A stretch of DNA of 64,000 nt, from contig NZ_RHNW01000009.1 in the NCBI RefSeq assembly GCF_003946045.1, positions 1 through 64,000 of the forward strand. Reading direction: 5' to 3'. This DNA is from Levilactobacillus mulengensis. Its GTDB lineage: Bacteria > Bacillota > Bacilli > Lactobacillales > Lactobacillaceae. Positions 35,818 through 46,434 of this stretch are shown one piece after another. The notes under the pieces were generated by a model. The model was not told the origin of the DNA. It searched no databases and saw only the letters and a program-made list of their open reading frames with translations. The first letter of the stretch is position 1; each line of letters begins with the position of its first letter. The translations under genes and the position numbers were made by a program.

Positions 35818-38106
35818 TTAGAGCGTCACAGTCACCGTGTTGCCAGTGAGGGCAGCTTGGGTGACGTGGCCATTTTCGTGAACGTGTACGGTGGCTGAAC
35901 CCGTCAAACCGGTCGTGGTCACAACCAGTTCGTTGCCGTGACGGTCAACGGTGACCTTTCCCGCATCCTGGCCTTTTTGGTCGACAACCGCAACGGTCGT
36001 GGTGCCTTCGTGCATGTCGTAGAGGTGGATGTCAAGATCCTTGGTGAAGTCATAGTCGGCGTGAACGGCCTGAGGATTGCGCAACAGAATCGTGTTTTCC
36101 CGGGCCAGAACAGGGAGGTCTAACTCGCTGTAGTCCTTGCTGAACCATTTGCCATCAGTGACGTCGTAAACTTCGCTGTCGTCAATAATGCTGGTCCACT
36201 TGCCGGCTGGCAGGTAGAGGTTGACGTGGCCTTCATGGTTGAAGACGGGGGCAACCAGGATTTGGCTCCCCAACATGTACTGGTTATCCAGGGTGTGGGC
36301 GGTGAGGTCTTCGGTAAAGTCGAACCACATTGGCCGCATCAGGGGATTGCCGTAAGCCGTGTTGTGGGCGGCCTGGGTGTACAGGTAAGGCATCAGGGAT
36401 AACTTGAGATTCACGAACTTCCGTGTATTTTCAACGGCTTCGTCATCGAAGTTCCAAGGCACTCGGTAAACATTGCTACCGTGGTACCGACTGTGAGAAG
36501 ATAGCAGGCCAAATTGGGTCCACCGCTTGTACAGGTCGGCGGTTGGCGTGTCGGGACCGTCTTCGAACCCACCAATATCGTGGCTCCAGAAGGCGAAGCC
36601 GGAACTCAGGAAGGACAGCCCACCGTGTAAGGTGTCGGCCATATTCTTAAAGGTCGACAGTGCGTCACCACCCCAGTGAACGGGGAACTTCTGTGAACCA
36701 ACCGTGGCAGAGCGGGCAAAGACGACCGCTTCATCTTCACCCTTGGCAGCGACAATCGTGTCGTAAACGGCCTGGTTGTATTGCAGGGTGTAGTAGTTAT
36801 GTTCGCGCTTGGGGTCGGAGCCGTCGAAGAAGACCGCGTCGTCTACCGGAATCCGTTCGCCAAAGTCGGTCTTGAAGCAGTCTACGCCCATGTCAATCAG
36901 CGCTTGGAGCTTGTCTTGGTACCATTTAACGGCGGCGGGGTTGGTGAAGTCGACGAAGGCGTTGCCGGCTTGCCAGAGATCCCATTGCCAAATGTTGCCA
37001 TTCTCGCGTTTGACGAAGTAACCGTTCTTCTTGCCCTCTTCAAACATCTTCCCCTTTTGGGCGATGTAGGGGTTGATCCAGACACAGACCTTGATGCCGC
37101 GATCATGAATCTTCTTGATCAAGCCTTCAGGGTCGGGGAACTCATCGCGGTCCCATTCCATGTTGGACCACTCGAACCCCTTTTGCCAGAAGCAGTCAAA
37201 GTGGAAAACGTCCAGCGGAATGTCGTGGTCCTTCATGCCATCAATGAACTTCATGACGGTTTCTTCACTGTAATCAGTGGTGAAGGAGGTCGTCAGCCAA
37301 AGGCCAAATGACCAAGCGGGTGGCAGCTGGGTCTTACCGGTCAATTCCGTGTAACGGTGCAGAATCTCTTGGGGTGTTGGGCCGTAGATCACGTAGTATT
37401 GTAAGGATTGGCCCTCGGTACTAAATTGCACGCGGTCAACGTTTTCGGAAGTGATTTCAAAGTCGACGGGTTGTGGTTGGTCCACGAAGACCCCGTAGCC
37501 GGCATCCGTTAAGTAGAAGGGGATGTTCTTGTAAGATTGTTCAGAGGCCGTGCCACCATCTTGGTTATCGATGCGGACTTCTTGGCCGTTCTTGATGAAG
37601 TTACCGAAGCGTTCGCCGAGACCGTAAACCTTGTCGTCTACGCCAACGTTCAGCTGTTCACGCATGTAGTCCAGGTTGGTGTCCTTGTCGTGAATCACGC
37701 CTTGGGCCTTGTCCAGTGACTGCGTTAATAGGTGATCACCATGTAAGAAGTCTAATTGGAAGGCTTGCTTAAAGGGGATGCGAGCGGTCAGTCCGCCTGT
37801 GGTAAAGGTCAGCTCGTTGTCACCCGTAGTGATGGCCACGTCCGGGTTCTGATCGGTAATGTGGTAGGAAGGTCCCTGCGTATCCTGATCGAAGTGGGTC
37901 AGCTTCACGCCAATCACACCTTCAATCGGGGAGGTCAGGTCAATCGTACTCATCCCCAAGTTCAGTTCATCGCCACGTTCGTTGATGAATTTGAAGGGGG
38001 CGTACAGGGTTAACTGCCGGTCCGTCTGCTGGTAATCGAAAACTTCTCGTGGTGAGTCAATCTGATATTGTGGCCGATCTAACCAATAGCCATTCGTAAA
38101 CTTCAT
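35818..38106 (-). CDS. yicI: Alpha-xylosidase, GH31 (YicI/XylQ)
   Basis: 762 residues, close to E. coli YicI (772). An N-terminal beta domain is followed by the GH31 barrel. The nucleophile is the aspartate of CFKTDFGERIP near residue 417. The acid/base region is HWGGDALSTF near 480, and FWSHDIGGF and SSHSRYHG follow. It releases xylose from alpha-xylosides such as isoprimeverose, taken up by the divergent XylP transporter. In L. pentosus the equivalent genes are xylPQR. The minus-strand promoter has a cre site over its -35 box and a shared 14-base motif at the transcription start. Confidence 0.92.
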   Translation of the reverse strand: MKFTNGYWLDRPQYQIDSPREVFDYQQTDRQLTLYAPFKFINERGDELNLGMSTIDLTSPIEGVIGVKLTHFDQDTQGPSYHITDQNPDVAITTGDNELTFTTGGLTARIPFKQAFQLDFLHGDHLLTQSLDKAQGVIHDKDTNLDYMREQLNVGVDDKVYGLGERFGNFIKNGQEVRIDNQDGGTASEQSYKNIPFYLTDAGYGVFVDQPQPVDFEITSENVDRVQFSTEGQSLQYYVIYGPTPQEILHRYTELTGKTQLPPAWSFGLWLTTSFTTDYSEETVMKFIDGMKDHDIPLDVFHFDCFWQKGFEWSNMEWDRDEFPDPEGLIKKIHDRGIKVCVWINPYIAQKGKMFEEGKKNGYFVKRENGNIWQWDLWQAGNAFVDFTNPAAVKWYQDKLQALIDMGVDCFKTDFGERIPVDDAVFFDGSDPKREHNYYTLQYNQAVYDTIVAAKGEDEAVVFARSATVGSQKFPVHWGGDALSTFKNMADTLHGGLSFLSSGFAFWSHDIGGFEDGPDTPTADLYKRWTQFGLLSSHSRYHGSNVYRVPWNFDDEAVENTRKFVNLKLSLMPYLYTQAAHNTAYGNPLMRPMWFDFTEDLTAHTLDNQYMLGSQILVAPVFNHEGHVNLYLPAGKWTSIIDDSEVYDVTDGKWFSKDYSELDLPVLARENTILLRNPQAVHADYDFTKDLDIHLYDMHEGTTTVAVVDQKGQDAGKVTVDRHGNELVVTTTGLTGSATVHVHENGHVTQAALTGNTVTVTL

Positions 38107-38131
38107 GGATAAACACCTCTTAGATTTTTTA

Positions 38132-38197
38132 GAAAATTGAATTTCTTAATCGACACCAACAGTGTACGGGGAATTTTACAAAATGTCAACGCTTTCA
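38132..38197 (-). promoter_or_regulatory. Promoter of the alpha-xylosidase gene with cre and candidate XylR operator
   Basis: Minus-strand -35 TTGACA (38184-38189), 17-base spacer, -10 TACACT (38161-38166). The cre-like TGAAAGCGTTGACA (38184-38197) covers the -35 box, so CcpA should repress. The motif GAAAATTGAATTTC (plus-strand reading, 38132-38145) lies just after the predicted start and recurs in the opposite promoter. Confidence 0.8.
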
Positions 38198-38440
38198 CAA
38201 AGAGAATTTATCCTGGCTGAGTGTGGCGGACTGCCTATAGAGGTAAGAAAAAGTGGGCGATAAATTGCCAACCGGTTGCGCTGACCAATTATAACAAAAC
38301 GGCTACATCAGGCCTAACCGAATTGATAACAGTCCTAGGCCAATTACCTAAAAATTTAAGAATTGACCATTTAACTAGACCCTACCAGGCTTTTACCCAC
38401 CGTATTCACCCCCAAAGTCGTTCAACCCGTAAATTTGTCG

Positions 38441-38490
38441 TTGACAAGTGAAAACGGTTACAGTAAACTGTGATTTGAAAATTGAATTTC
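38441..38490 (+). promoter_or_regulatory. Promoter of xylP with cre and candidate XylR operator
   Basis: -35 TTGACA (38441-38446), 17-base spacer, -10 TAAACT (38464-38469). The cre TGAAAACGGTTACA (38449-38462) fills the spacer. GAAAATTGAATTTC at 38477-38490 begins at about +1, the same relation to the start as in the divergent promoter. Between the two promoters (38198-38440) I see no gene. Confidence 0.82.
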
Positions 38491-38552
38491 CTTGAATGCC
38501 GACGATTCAAACGCAAGACAATTGATTCAACCAAATAATGAGGTGTGTACTT

Positions 38553-39953
38553 ATGAGTGAAAATGCTCCTAAAGTCGCGGTCGCCGAGAAGAACATGGTG
38601 CCGTGGAACGAACGAATTGCCTATAGCTTTAGTGACTTTGCCTGCAACCTGTCCTTCCAAATGGTCGGGACGTACTTAATGATTTTCTACACGGATACGT
38701 TTGGTATCAGTGCCGCGGCAGTGGGGACGTTGTTTCTGGTCGCCCGAATCGTGGATGCCTTTGATGGGCCATTCTGGGGAATCATGATCGACCACACGCA
38801 TACCAAGTGGGGGAAGAGCCGACCGTACTGGTTATGGTTCTCGATACCGTTTGCGGTGTTCTGTGTGTTAGTCTTCACCACGCCCAATATGAGCCTGACC
38901 TGGAAATTGGTCTGGGCCTACGTGACTTACATCGGGGTCGACGTGCTGTACTCAGCCGTTAACATTCCGATTACTTCGATTTTGCCATCATTAACCAGCA
39001 ATCCTCAAGAACGGGTCACGTTATCCACGATTTGGCAATTCATGGGGACGGCCGGTGCCACCATTATTACCGGGATCACGCTGACCATGGTTGCCTTCTT
39101 CGGCCACGGGTCAACCACGAGTGCCCGCGGCTGGTTCATCTGGGCCTTGATTGTCGGTATCATTGTGGTTATCATCTTTGGATTCGTCTTCAAGAACACG
39201 ACGGAACGGGTCCAAACCAAGAGTTCTCGACAATCCATTCCAATCAAGGAATCTCTGAAGGCCTTGAAGCGTAACTGGCCTTGGGCCATCATCATCTTCA
39301 TTAATTTCATCTACTGGATGGGGATGCAGACGCGGTCACAAGTCACGGTTTACTTCTTTAAGTACAACATGCACGATGCCAAATTGGCTTCCTTCGTGTT
39401 GAGTCTACAAATGGTTGCGCTGGTCGCCGTGGTCTTAACGCCATGGACGTCCAAAATGATTGGTAAACGGAACACGATGCTTGGTGGGATGATTCTCGCC
39501 GTGGTGGGGCAATTACTTTTGAGCCTGGGTGCCACGCATCTGAGTGTGCCAATGATTATCTTTGCCACCATCGTCGGTTACCTGGGGACTGGGTACGTTT
39601 CCGGTCTGATTGCCGTGATGTTAGCCGATGCTGTGGACTACGGAGAATGGAAGAACGGCGTCCGCGCTGAAGGAATTGTTACCTCTTTCTCTAGTTTTAG
39701 TGCTAAATTAGGTATGGGGATTGGTGGGGTCATCACCGGTTGGATTTTGACCGGGAGTGGCTACGTTGCCAACCATACGCAATCGGCTGCGGCCTTACGC
39801 GGAATCGAATTGAACTACATTTGGGTTCCCCTGTTGGGCTTCGCACTTTCCGGGATTGCTTTGATGTTCTACCACGTTGACGGCATTGAAAAACAAATGC
39901 AAAGTGAGTTAGCAGAAAAGCACGCCCGTGAAAACGCAGAGGACGGCGAATAA
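38553..39953 (+). CDS. xylP: Glycoside-pentoside-hexuronide cation symporter (isoprimeverose/xyloside type)
   Basis: 466 residues from ATG 38553 (GAGGTG upstream). About twelve membrane segments. GPH-family loop motifs: VDAFDGPFWGIMIDHTHTKWGKSRPYW near residue 58-85 and AVMLADAVDYGEWKNG near 355. Unlike XylP-type carriers with a C-terminal PTS IIA domain in some relatives, none is present here. It should import alpha-xylosides with a cation across the membrane. Its position divergent from the GH31 alpha-xylosidase and upstream of a ROK regulator matches the L. pentosus xyl locus. Confidence 0.88.
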   Translation: MSENAPKVAVAEKNMVPWNERIAYSFSDFACNLSFQMVGTYLMIFYTDTFGISAAAVGTLFLVARIVDAFDGPFWGIMIDHTHTKWGKSRPYWLWFSIPFAVFCVLVFTTPNMSLTWKLVWAYVTYIGVDVLYSAVNIPITSILPSLTSNPQERVTLSTIWQFMGTAGATIITGITLTMVAFFGHGSTTSARGWFIWALIVGIIVVIIFGFVFKNTTERVQTKSSRQSIPIKESLKALKRNWPWAIIIFINFIYWMGMQTRSQVTVYFFKYNMHDAKLASFVLSLQMVALVAVVLTPWTSKMIGKRNTMLGGMILAVVGQLLLSLGATHLSVPMIIFATIVGYLGTGYVSGLIAVMLADAVDYGEWKNGVRAEGIVTSFSSFSAKLGMGIGGVITGWILTGSGYVANHTQSAAALRGIELNYIWVPLLGFALSGIALMFYHVDGIEKQMQSELAEKHARENAEDGE

Positions 39954-39975
39954 CTAGATAAAGTGAGTGAACGGC

Positions 39976-41133
39976 ATGATTATTAACAAGGACGTGATGC
40001 GTGATCACAACGAAAGGTCTGTCCTGCAGACCATCGTGAATCACGGACCGATTTCGCGGTCAGAAATTTCTAAATTGTTAGGGTTAAATAAGGTCTCGGT
40101 GTCAGACATCGTGGGCACGTTTAGCGACCGCAAATTAGTTCTGAGTCAGGGCGAAGCTACCTCCAATCAGGGGAGTGGCCGCCGTGCCGAGTTGGTGGCC
40201 TTTAACGCCACTTACGGCTATGTCATCAACTTCAGTATTTCCGGTGAAAAGCTGGAAATGCTGGTGACCCAGCTGGATGGGCGGGCCCTGGAATACAACG
40301 AAAGTCCCATTAGTCACCTTGCCGTAAAGGAAATTGTGGCGAAGATGGTCGATATGATCGGTCAATTGCCGAGTTTCAAGGCGGAGAACGGTCTTCAAGC
40401 CATCTCCATCGCCATCTTCGGGGTCGTTTATGAAAATGAAATCGTGACGTCGCCCTTCGTGGATTTCGCTGATTTCGACCTGGTCGGCTACTTTAAGCGC
40501 CGCTACCACGTGCCCATCATCTTGGAAAACGAAGCCAATCTGGCCGCCGTTTTCGAACAGGACTTCAGTAAGCAGGAACTGCAGAGCATCGTTGCCATCA
40601 GTATTCATGAGGGTATCGGGGCCGGCATCCTGGTCAACAAGCAGCTCTACCGAGGAAATTACGGGCGCGCTGGTGAAGTCGGTCACATCATGATTCAGGA
40701 CACGGGGCGGAAACGCCAGCGCTTAGCCCAGCTGCCAAGCTTCGATGAGGAGTGGTCGGAAACGGCTTTGCTCAAGAAGGCGGCCCAAATCAAGGGCGTT
40801 GAGCAGTTCACCTTGACCGAGTTAGTCGCGGCGGCCAATCAAAACGATCCGGAGATTTCTGGACTACTTGAGGAGCTGTGCTACCACCTGGCCATCGTGA
40901 CCAGCGACTTGATTGTCGCCTACGATCCACAGATGATTTTCTTCAACTCACCGTTGGTTGAACAACTACCAGAAATTTTAAAAAACATTCAGATGAAATT
41001 GAGCTTTATGCCATTGGTCCCACCACTGGTGATGTCTAAGGATGTGAAGTATGCCACCTTACTGGGCGGCGCTTCCTTGGCGATTCATGAGGTGCTGGCA
41101 ATGCCCGGCACGCGGCTGATTTTTCACCATTAG
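39976..41133 (+). CDS. xylR: ROK family transcriptional repressor (XylR)
   Basis: 385 residues from ATG 39976; a GTG three codons earlier is possible. An N-terminal winged HTH (HGPISRSEISKLLGLNKVSVSDIV, about residues 22-45) is followed by a ROK domain with LENEANLAAVFE near 190 and GIGAGILVNKQLYRGNYGRAGEVGH near 220-245. The ROK zinc-binding CXCGXXGC is not seen; the area reads DTGRKRQRLAQ instead, as in XylR. It probably represses xylP and yicI until xylose or a xyloside binds. It follows xylP after 22 bases and is co-transcribed, giving autoregulation. The 14-base motif in both promoters is the likely operator. Confidence 0.85.
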   Translation: MIINKDVMRDHNERSVLQTIVNHGPISRSEISKLLGLNKVSVSDIVGTFSDRKLVLSQGEATSNQGSGRRAELVAFNATYGYVINFSISGEKLEMLVTQLDGRALEYNESPISHLAVKEIVAKMVDMIGQLPSFKAENGLQAISIAIFGVVYENEIVTSPFVDFADFDLVGYFKRRYHVPIILENEANLAAVFEQDFSKQELQSIVAISIHEGIGAGILVNKQLYRGNYGRAGEVGHIMIQDTGRKRQRLAQLPSFDEEWSETALLKKAAQIKGVEQFTLTELVAAANQNDPEISGLLEELCYHLAIVTSDLIVAYDPQMIFFNSPLVEQLPEILKNIQMKLSFMPLVPPLVMSKDVKYATLLGGASLAIHEVLAMPGTRLIFHH

Positions 41134-41144
41134 AACCAGCAAAG

Positions 41145-41192
41145 TGGTCCGCAAGCTCATTCCTTGGGTTTGCTGGGCCACTTTTCTTTTTT
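41145..41192 (+). terminator. Terminator after xylR
   Basis: AAAGTGG.CC.GCAA pairs with TTGC.GG.CCACTTT, then TTCTTTTTT. Confidence 0.8.
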
Positions 41193-41226
41193 AGACTGGT
41201 TTGGGGATGGGGTTGTATGTGATTTG

Positions 41227-41412
41227 CCGCCTACGGCCTCTGGGGACTCCGCCTTCTGTGGGGAGCGCTTGCGGCCTGCGGGGCGGTCCTCCAGCTCGGT
41301 TTGAAGCCGGGAAATCGCCGTCTCCAAACACGTCCCATGGTGTAAGCCCGGGGAAGTTCACCCCGGACTAACACCATCGACACAGAAGACTGCGTCCCCA
41401 GCTGCCTGCGGC
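41227..41412 (+). repeat. Family 1 structured repeat, subtype B variant (copy 11)
   Basis: Outer GGGGACTCCGC.TTCTGTG pairs with CACAGAA.CTGCGTCCCC. It contains GGGCGGTCCTCC, GGTTTGAAGCC with GTCTCCAAAC, and CCCATGGTGTAAGCCCGGGG with CCCCGGACTAACACCATC. TAGACTGGT (41193-41201) and ACCAGTCTA (41430-41438) extend the stem by a perfect 9 bases. 41193-42223 holds no gene. Confidence 0.78.
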
Positions 41413-41513
41413 TCTTGGTTGTGGCCCGACCAGTCTAGGGGTTCGGGGCCCAACAAACCAGTCTGGCTGGTTCTTGGCTTCACTAGTTTGGAGATTGGGT
41501 TGTGAATGACTTG

Positions 41514-41700
41514 ACGCCTGCGGCCTCTGGGTACTCCGCCTTCTGTGGGGAGCGCTTGCGGCCTGCGGGGCGGTCCTCCAGCTCGGTTTGAAGCCGAAAG
41601 CCCGTCGTCTCCAAACGCGTCCCATGGTGTAAGCCCGGGGAAATTCGCCCCGGACTAACACCATCGACACAGAAGGCTGCGTACCCAGCTGCCTCCGGCT
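41514..41700 (+). repeat. Family 1 structured repeat, subtype B variant (copy 12)
   Basis: Tandem duplicate of copy 11, offset by 287 bases including flanks. GGGGAC/GTCCCC of copy 11 is GGGTAC/GTACCC here, a clean compensatory pair change, and AGTTCACC becomes AATTCGCC in the apical loop. Confidence 0.8.
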
Positions 41701-41917
41701 CTTGGTGGCGGCCCGACCAGTCTAGTGGTTGGGGACTAAGTAAGCAGGTCTGGTTGGTTTTTGAATTTGCTGGTTTTGCTGGTGAAATTGGCTAGTGACT
41801 GTGTCCGGACTGGTCTAATTGAGTGTGAATCATTAAATTAGCTAATTAATGTGTCACTGTGATGAACAGAAAGATGATGTCATTCAAGGCTGTGGTGAAA
41901 GTCAGGCGTCCATATGA

Positions 41918-42105
41918 GTGACCAGAGGCGGGCCAAAATGACCAGCTGTGTCGGTGGTCTTAACTGAGTGGACTTCTCAGTTTAGAGCACGGGACGACCT
42001 TGGAAACTCGCGGTTTTAGCGAGGCTTCAAGTCGAGGTGAAAGCCCGTACCCCAGGCTGAAACCGGCCCCACAGCAGGGCGTTTTGAGTCCGCCGCCGGG
42101 AACGG
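41918..42105 (-). repeat. Family 1 structured repeat, subtype B (copy 13)
   Basis: Minus-strand B copy. The outer GGCGGGC-CAAAA pairs with TTTTGAGTCCGCC and the apical AACTGAG with CTCAGTT. The loop motif is degenerate (AAAGCCCGTACC where others have GACCGC). Confidence 0.72.
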
Positions 42106-42137
42106 ATGGTCACGCTTAGTTTCACCCTGCCCACCGC

Positions 42138-42170
42138 GAACCGGTCTCATTTTTCTCGCCCGGTAAGGCG
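42138..42170 (-). repeat. Subtype A 5' end fragment
   Basis: ACCGGTCTCATTTTTCTCGC and CCCGGTAAGGCG are the reverse complement, with small changes, of the first 30 bases of copy 5, showing recombination between subtypes. Confidence 0.6.
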
Positions 42171-42178
42171 GCACTTAG

Positions 42179-44567
<2,389 letters not shown>

Positions 44568-44633
44568 GTTAACAAGATTAAAAGATTGTATTGGCCGTCG
44601 AAGTCGCGCATAGTCTCGGTGGCGGTGAGCAAT

Positions 44634-44825
44634 ATGGCTGTAGATAGTCTGAACCTATTGATAGATAAGCAGTTGGCCGATAAGGTGGATTATATTCTCG
44701 AGGCTAGTAATCTGACGGCGGAGGACCTCATCAAGACCCTGTACGCGCAAATCAGCATGGAAAAAACAATTCCCGACCTAACTGCTTTTGTCAAAAGCCA
44801 GTTAGCGAGTACTGAAACGAAATAG
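44634..44825 (+). CDS. RelB/DinJ-like antitoxin, apparently solo
   Basis: 63 residues from ATG 44634 (MAVDSLNLLIDKQLADKVDY). A TTG start 16 codons earlier lacks a ribosome binding site. The ribbon-helix-helix pattern of RelB/DinJ antitoxins is visible: a beta strand at the start, then LADKVDYILEASNLTAEDLIKTLYAQI, and a short acidic tail. No toxin gene follows; the next 200 bases hold only the approach to a family 1 repeat. It may be an orphaned antitoxin or a stand-alone regulator. Confidence 0.55.
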   Translation: MAVDSLNLLIDKQLADKVDYILEASNLTAEDLIKTLYAQISMEKTIPDLTAFVKSQLASTETK

Positions 44826-45036
44826 TTAAGGAGACAACTCACCCTATTTTTTCAAGTGAATTAGTGGCACCAGTGACAAATTTTCGGTACAGTAAGGGTA
44901 GAACATTGGCCAGGGATTGTTGCAATTACAGATATTTGGTCAACCAGTAAATGCAACAAGACCAATGACCTGAATGAGTGACGCGGGGGAAATAGGCGTT
45001 GATCGTAGAAATTGTGGAAATGGATAATCAATGTGA

Positions 45037-45234
45037 GTGACCAGAGGCGGACCAAGGTGTCCAGCTGTGTCGGTGGTCTTGACTGAGTGATTTTCTCAGT
45101 CTAGAGCACGGGACGACCTGAGAGACTGGTGGTTTTCCAGGCTTTCAGGCGAGGTGCAGGACCGCTCCCCAGGCCGGAACTGTTCCCCACAGCAGGGCAT
45201 CTTGAAGGGCATCTTGAGGCCGCCGCCGGGAACG
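45037..45234 (-). repeat. Family 1 structured repeat, subtype B (copy 14)
   Basis: Minus-strand B copy. The apical GACTGAG pairs with CTCAGTC and the CTGAGAGACTGG arm with CCAGGCTTTCAGG. It has an internal 12-base duplication (GGGCATCTTGAA twice, 45196-45219). 44826-45314 holds no gene. Confidence 0.75.
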
Positions 45235-45314
45235 GCAAGCCACCACAATTCATTTTCACGATTTCGAAGACAACACCAATTTAGCCCGTATTAAGTAGAA
45301 ATGGGGTAGTGATG

Positions 45315-46247
45315 ATGAAGACTTGGCAAAAGGTCGTTGGTGGCGTGGCCGCACTGTCTGCGGTGGGGGCCGTGAGCGTGTTGGGCGCCGCGGCTGGCCT
45401 GTATTTATCGGCCACGCGGTCCTATGCCCGCAGCCGGCAACAGTCAAAGGAACGGGCCATCAGTGAAAATACGGCGGCCGACAACGTGTGGTACTTGCGG
45501 CACAATCCGGTCGAGTGGACGCAGACCAGTCAAGACGGCCTGTGTTTACGCGCAAGCTGGATTGCGGCGGACCAGCCGACGACCAAGGTCGCTATCCTGG
45601 CCCACGGGCTCGGTCACGCTCGGGAACAGATGATTCCCTGGGCGCGCGCCTTTCATGACTGGGGTTACGCAGTTTTGATGCCGGATGCTCGGGCCCATGG
45701 CGAAAGCGACGGTCATACGATTGGCTACGGTTGGCCGGACCGGCACGATTATCAGGGCTGGATCAACCAGGTGATCGCACAGAATGGGAACGACAGTCAA
45801 ATTGTCATGCTGGGCATCTCCATGGGTGCAGCGACCGTCATGGCCACGGCCGGGGAAAACCTGCCAGCCAACGTCAAGGCCATCATCGCTGACTCGGGCT
45901 ACGCGTCTGTCTTGGGTGAGGCTCGTTTTCGGATGCGCCACGAATTTCACGTGCCGACCCAGCCAACGCTGGCGATTGCCGACCAGTATTCCCGGTTAGG
46001 CGATTACCGCTTGGCGGACGGCGACATTGCCGGGCAGTTGAAGAAGAGTCAGATTCCACTGCTCCTGATTCAGGGCGCCAAGGATGAGACCGTGCCGATT
46101 GAAAACTTGGATTTACTCTACCAAGCAGCGGCCGGTCCCAAGCAGAAATACCGCGATCCGGACGCCGCCCACATTGCGACGCGCGAGGATGATCCGGTGG
46201 CCTATGACCACTTGGTCGCGGATTTCTTAGCGCCGTACATTAAATAG
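45315..46247 (+). CDS. Membrane-anchored alpha/beta hydrolase
   Basis: 310 residues; three start codons are clustered (GTG 45309, ATG 45312, ATG 45315) and the last has the best spacing to GGGG. One N-terminal hydrophobic helix (VVGGVAALSAVGAVSVLGAAAGLYL) acts as anchor or uncleaved signal. The hydrolase core has the oxyanion HGLGHAREQ, nucleophile elbow GISMGAA near residue 165, acid in GAKDETVP and histidine in DAAHIA. It resembles BAAT/YqkD-like esterases acting outside the membrane. The substrate is unknown. Confidence 0.82.
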   Translation: MKTWQKVVGGVAALSAVGAVSVLGAAAGLYLSATRSYARSRQQSKERAISENTAADNVWYLRHNPVEWTQTSQDGLCLRASWIAADQPTTKVAILAHGLGHAREQMIPWARAFHDWGYAVLMPDARAHGESDGHTIGYGWPDRHDYQGWINQVIAQNGNDSQIVMLGISMGAATVMATAGENLPANVKAIIADSGYASVLGEARFRMRHEFHVPTQPTLAIADQYSRLGDYRLADGDIAGQLKKSQIPLLLIQGAKDETVPIENLDLLYQAAAGPKQKYRDPDAAHIATREDDPVAYDHLVADFLAPYIK

Positions 46248-46262
46248 AAAAAATTGGTGTTG

Positions 46263-46306
46263 GACGTGTTTGCCCGTGGTTGGGCCGGCACGTCTTTTTT
46301 GCCACC
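46263..46306 (+). terminator. Terminator after the hydrolase gene
   Basis: GACGTG..GCCC / GGGC..CACGTC stem followed by TTTTTT. Confidence 0.82.
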
Positions 46307-46316
46307 AAATTTTTAG

Positions 46317-46345
46317 TTGACGGCCTCGCATTTCGGCGGTATTCT
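46317..46345 (+). promoter_or_regulatory. pyrD promoter
   Basis: -35 TTGACG (46317-46322), 17-base spacer, -10 TATTCT (46340-46345). The predicted start near 46352 puts the PyrR-type hairpin at the very 5' end of the mRNA. Confidence 0.65.
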
Positions 46346-46363
46346 ACGATTAATTTAATTTCA

Positions 46364-46396
46364 GTTTGGTTCGAGGTCCAGTGAGACCGACCAAAC
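46364..46396 (+). promoter_or_regulatory. PyrR-binding RNA hairpin in the pyrD leader
   Basis: GTTTGGT pairs with ACCAAAC around an internal bulge and GGTC/GACC, with loop sequence GAGGTCCAGTGAGACC. This matches the PyrR anti-antiterminator consensus (AGTCCAGAGAGGCT type). No intrinsic terminator lies between it and the GGGAGG site at 46423-46428, so control is more likely at translation or elongation than by classical attenuation. Confidence 0.75.
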
Positions 46397-46434
46397 GTTT
46401 TCAGCAAGACATTAACGTATCACGGGAGGATATT

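Noticed and set aside
40135-40686. 183-residue minus-strand frame opposite xylR
   Set aside because: Antisense to the intact ROK regulator, no upstream signals.
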